This document shows positions 61,895 through 64,000 of a stretch of 64,000 bases of DNA, piece after piece. Under the pieces are notes generated by a model. The model was not told the origin of the DNA and did no database searches. It saw nothing but the letters and a program-made list of their open reading frames with translations. How positions within the stretch are numbered: the first letter of the stretch is position 1; each line of letters starts with the position of its first letter. The DNA is from Candidatus Litorirhabdus singularis (GTDB lineage Bacteria; Pseudomonadota; Gammaproteobacteria; Pseudomonadales; Halieaceae): contig NZ_SHNN01000001.1 of assembly GCF_026262625.1 (NCBI RefSeq), positions 1,240,001-1,304,000 on the forward strand, read 5' to 3'. Both the position numbers and the translations under genes were made by a program.

Positions 61895-63094
61895 TTAGCT
61901 TTCGTCGGATGTGAACAAAGCGTCCAGATCAGCATCTTCGGTGCTCAGAATGCGGTCTAGCCAGCGGTGGAAATTCTGGCCGCCGCCTTCGTTACGTCCG
62001 AACATAACGGTCTTCCTGGCCCCGGTCATCAGTGCCTGCTGTTGTAACAGGCCTGTCGCGTAGTCCTCGGTTTCCACCACGTACTTGAGTAGCTCGAATT
62101 GCTCGGTGGCGGCCGCCTCCTGTTCTTCAGAGGGAGGCTTTTCCATCATATAATTCTGGATCGTATAGGATTCCTGTGGCGTCTCGCCGGGGAACAGCTG
62201 CGAAAGCATAACGCCGCGTCCACCGCCGTCGAAGGAAGCGATAGACACATGCGGGAATATGGTCCAGACGCCGGTCAGGAGTGAGCTGTCTGGCCATTCC
62301 TCTTCAGACTTTTGCATCAACGGCACCAGTGATGGGTCCGGTGATGAGGCGCGCTGATGAGGTCCCCAGCTGTGGTACATAGCGCGGTGAGGAAAATCGC
62401 TGCCAAAAGTATCCTTGTGGAGAATGGGCAGGTGGTACAAATCGAGATAGCCGTCATAGGCTATTTTCCAGTTGGGCCCGTCGACCCGGCGCTGCGAGAA
62501 CATGTGCCAACCGGCGAAATTGAATTGATCCAGCACGGCGTCGTAGCCACTGAGGAAATTGGCAATATCCAGCTCGGCGTCGGGATTGGGAATAACCCAG
62601 ATCAGGCCACTGCGCTCCAGCACCGGTAGCGGACGCAGGCCGAGCTTGCTCTTATCGAGATCACCAAAATCTTTGGCGGAAAATACGCCGGTCAACTCTC
62701 CTTCAGGATTATAGGACCACGCATGATAGGGGCATGTGAAGCGGTGAGTGTTACCGCAACCTTCAGGCATAACAACGGCGCCACGATGAGCACAGATATT
62801 GGCAAAGGCGCGCACGCTACCATCTTCCGTTCTGGAGATGATGATGGGGAGGCCAACCGCAGTGGTGGATTTGTAGTCGCCGGGGTTGGGTAATTCACAG
62901 GTGGCGGCAAGCATCAATGGAATACGGCGAAACACACGATCCATCTCCAGTTTCCAGCGCTGCTCGTCGTAGTAGTGCTCGGAGGCGATCTCCACAATAC
63001 TGTCTGCCAGTGGCAGTGTTCCCGCCTCGGCGTGGGCCGCGCTCTCTCGTGCCATGCTGCGCAGCTGCGCGATGCCTGATTCGGTGTTACTCAT
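61895..63094 (-). CDS. Rieske non-heme iron oxygenase, alpha subunit
   Basis: 399 residues. Rieske 2Fe-2S centre: Cys101-x-His103 (CAHRGAVVMPEG) and Cys121-x2-His124 (CPYHAW). The mononuclear-iron His pair is His221 and His226 (DLYHLPILHKD), with bridging Asp218. It would hydroxylate an aromatic, terpenoid or steroid ring. It needs a reductase/ferredoxin; the adrenodoxin-type ferredoxin at 7537 is the only one seen in the window and may or may not be its partner. No beta subunit is adjacent. Confidence 0.92.
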   Translation of the reverse strand: MSNTESGIAQLRSMARESAAHAEAGTLPLADSIVEIASEHYYDEQRWKLEMDRVFRRIPLMLAATCELPNPGDYKSTTAVGLPIIISRTEDGSVRAFANICAHRGAVVMPEGCGNTHRFTCPYHAWSYNPEGELTGVFSAKDFGDLDKSKLGLRPLPVLERSGLIWVIPNPDAELDIANFLSGYDAVLDQFNFAGWHMFSQRRVDGPNWKIAYDGYLDLYHLPILHKDTFGSDFPHRAMYHSWGPHQRASSPDPSLVPLMQKSEEEWPDSSLLTGVWTIFPHVSIASFDGGGRGVMLSQLFPGETPQESYTIQNYMMEKPPSEEQEAAATEQFELLKYVVETEDYATGLLQQQALMTGARKTVMFGRNEGGGQNFHRWLDRILSTEDADLDALFTSDES

Positions 63095-63154
63095 GATCTG
63101 TCCCCAATCAAAAAAACCGGATGAATTGTTTTAATTCTGAGTGGCAGCGGCGCA

Positions 63155-63560
63155 TTAGGCAAGCTCTTTATCGGTGGCTTTCAGCACCTGCTGATAAAGA
63201 TCAAGGTAGCGGGCACTGCCGCGGGCAAGCTGCATAAACACATCATCCAGCAGGTGTAGGAATTTTTCGGTGCTGGGGGAGCCGAACCAGCCAATGACCA
63301 CGGGCGCTCTCGCCGGCTGGGAATAGGGCTTGGGACGCAACACCTCCAGATCCTCTGGCAGGGCCAGATATTCTGCTCGCCGCGTCTAGTCTGCGGCGTA
63401 GTCACGCAGTCCACCTGTCGAAAAACGCTGAGAATATAGTGTGGGAGTTTCAGTAGTCGCAACAGCGGGTTATGGATGTTGTCCTTGCGGATAAACAGGG
63501 CGTCGTCACAAATGGATACCAAAGGCGTGTCCAGTTTCCACCGCTTGAAAATCCCTAGCC
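63155..63560 (-). pseudogene. Degraded glycosyltransferase (GT4-like) with frameshift and stop
   Basis: On the minus strand two frames must be joined to read a glycosyltransferase segment. First frame: KLDTPLVSICDDALFIRKDNIHNPLLRLLKLPHYILSVFRQVDCVTTPQT. Second frame, after an in-frame TAG: RRAEYLALPEDLEVLRPKPYSQ and VVIGWFGSPSTEKFL, the start of the GT-B C-terminal domain. A further ~150 codons of that domain are missing, and the reading frame ends at 63155. No N-terminal domain is visible before 63560. It is a relic; it fits a lost sugar-transfer gene rather than a functional protein. Confidence 0.6.
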
Positions 63561-63677
63561 CGCTGCATCTGAAGGTGCTTTGGTTGTAACCACTTCGGTA
63601 GCCGTTTATCCTGCGGGTCTAGAGCATCTGTTTGCAACAGTTGCACGATTAAATTATCAGTTGGTCCCATAGTTACG

Positions 63678-64000
63678 ATGAATCCCCGAGTCTGGGCGCA
63701 AGCCCTTATTACCATGCCACAGCTGTCTTTGCAGGAATGGCAGCGGCTGGACATTGTGGCGCGCTGGCTCGTTGCCACTCGCGCCTCCGTTCTGTTTATG
63801 ACGTTGATGTCGGCTGCGCTGGGCGGTCTGTTGGCGGGCTTTGATGGTCACTTCAACTTTGCGGTGTGGTGTCTGTGCGCGCTCGGTTTGGTGATGGCCC
63901 ATGCCACCAATAACTTGCTCAACGACTATACCGATTCCCGACGCGGCATTGATAAAGACAACTACTACCGCAACCAGTACGGTGTGCATGTGCTCGAAGA
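63678..64000 (+). CDS. UbiA/MenA-family prenyltransferase, N-terminal part (cut by window edge)
   Basis: 107 codons are visible. The first helices (LVATRASVLFMTLMSAALGGLLAGF) and the first aspartate-rich motif NNLLNDYTDSRRGIDKDN (N-x4-D-x3-D type) fit the UbiA/MenA prenyltransferase superfamily. It would attach an isoprenoid chain to an aromatic acceptor such as dihydroxynaphthoate. The ATG at 63678 has no strong ribosome site. The rest lies beyond 64000. Confidence 0.85.
   Translation, partial: MNPRVWAQALITMPQLSLQEWQRLDIVARWLVATRASVLFMTLMSAALGGLLAGFDGHFNFAVWCLCALGLVMAHATNNLLNDYTDSRRGIDKDNYYRNQYGVHVLE

Overview
This 64 kb window looks like a chromosome segment of an aerobic, probably marine gammaproteobacterium. 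The inference rests on moderate-to-high GC, dense short operons, TonB-dependent receptors next to catabolic genes, many short-chain dehydrogenases, a sulfatase and a UGSC-type selenoprotein. The Halieaceae/OM60 or a neighbouring group is my best guess, but no rRNA or other marker gene is present to prove it. I see no tRNA, rRNA, CRISPR array, prophage or insertion sequence.

Layout. (1) 1-5708: a TonB receptor N-terminus cut by the window edge, small flavin, cupin and monooxygenase-like proteins, a TauE/SafE exporter, two small secreted proteins and malonyl-CoA decarboxylase. (2) 5895-10975: a minus-strand catabolic operon (hydroxyisobutyrate-type dehydrogenase, aldehyde dehydrogenase, SDR, adrenodoxin-type ferredoxin, two more SDRs). 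It is divergent from a tandem-domain MarR regulator (11074), which is followed by a fatty acid hydroxylase-family enzyme and an NTF2-like protein. The two transcripts face each other across a palindrome whose arms are also the two -35 boxes. (3) 13339-22771: methyltransferase and YaeQ, then a plus-strand catabolic run (coniferyl-aldehyde-type dehydrogenase, amidohydrolase, two extended SDRs, SDR, TonB receptor). (4) 22823-26597: a peroxide-defence block of rubrerythrin, Fe-S protein, DUF3501 and DUF2892, with OxyR divergent. (5) 26624-33758: DUF1214, DUF481, a CoA-transferase, a HAD hydrolase, a UGA-containing selenoprotein gene with a good SECIS hairpin and its thioredoxin-like partner, and an SDR. 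(6) 33836-46988: phospholipase D lipoprotein, ion channels, an AI-2E family permease, acetoacetyl-CoA synthetase, a symporter/binding-protein fusion, sulfatase, MscS, DUF4136 lipoprotein and sulfotransferase. (7) 47112-60588: an exopolysaccharide locus with a WecA/MraY-like initiating transferase, glycosyltransferase, deacetylase, nucleotidyltransferase, Wzc-like kinase, Wza-like exporter, outer-membrane barrel and O-antigen ligase/polymerase. A PqqD protein and a lasso-B2-type transglutaminase protein lie at its edge, with what appears to be the remnant of an HprK-related kinase. (8) 60656-64000: a Rieske oxygenase and sterol desaturase-family pair, a decayed glycosyltransferase and the start of a UbiA-family prenyltransferase.

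The most interesting items are the selenoprotein at 30923-31444, the single-chain double MarR with back-to-back promoters, and the PqqD/B2/nucleotidyltransferase set with a broken kinase in the polysaccharide locus.
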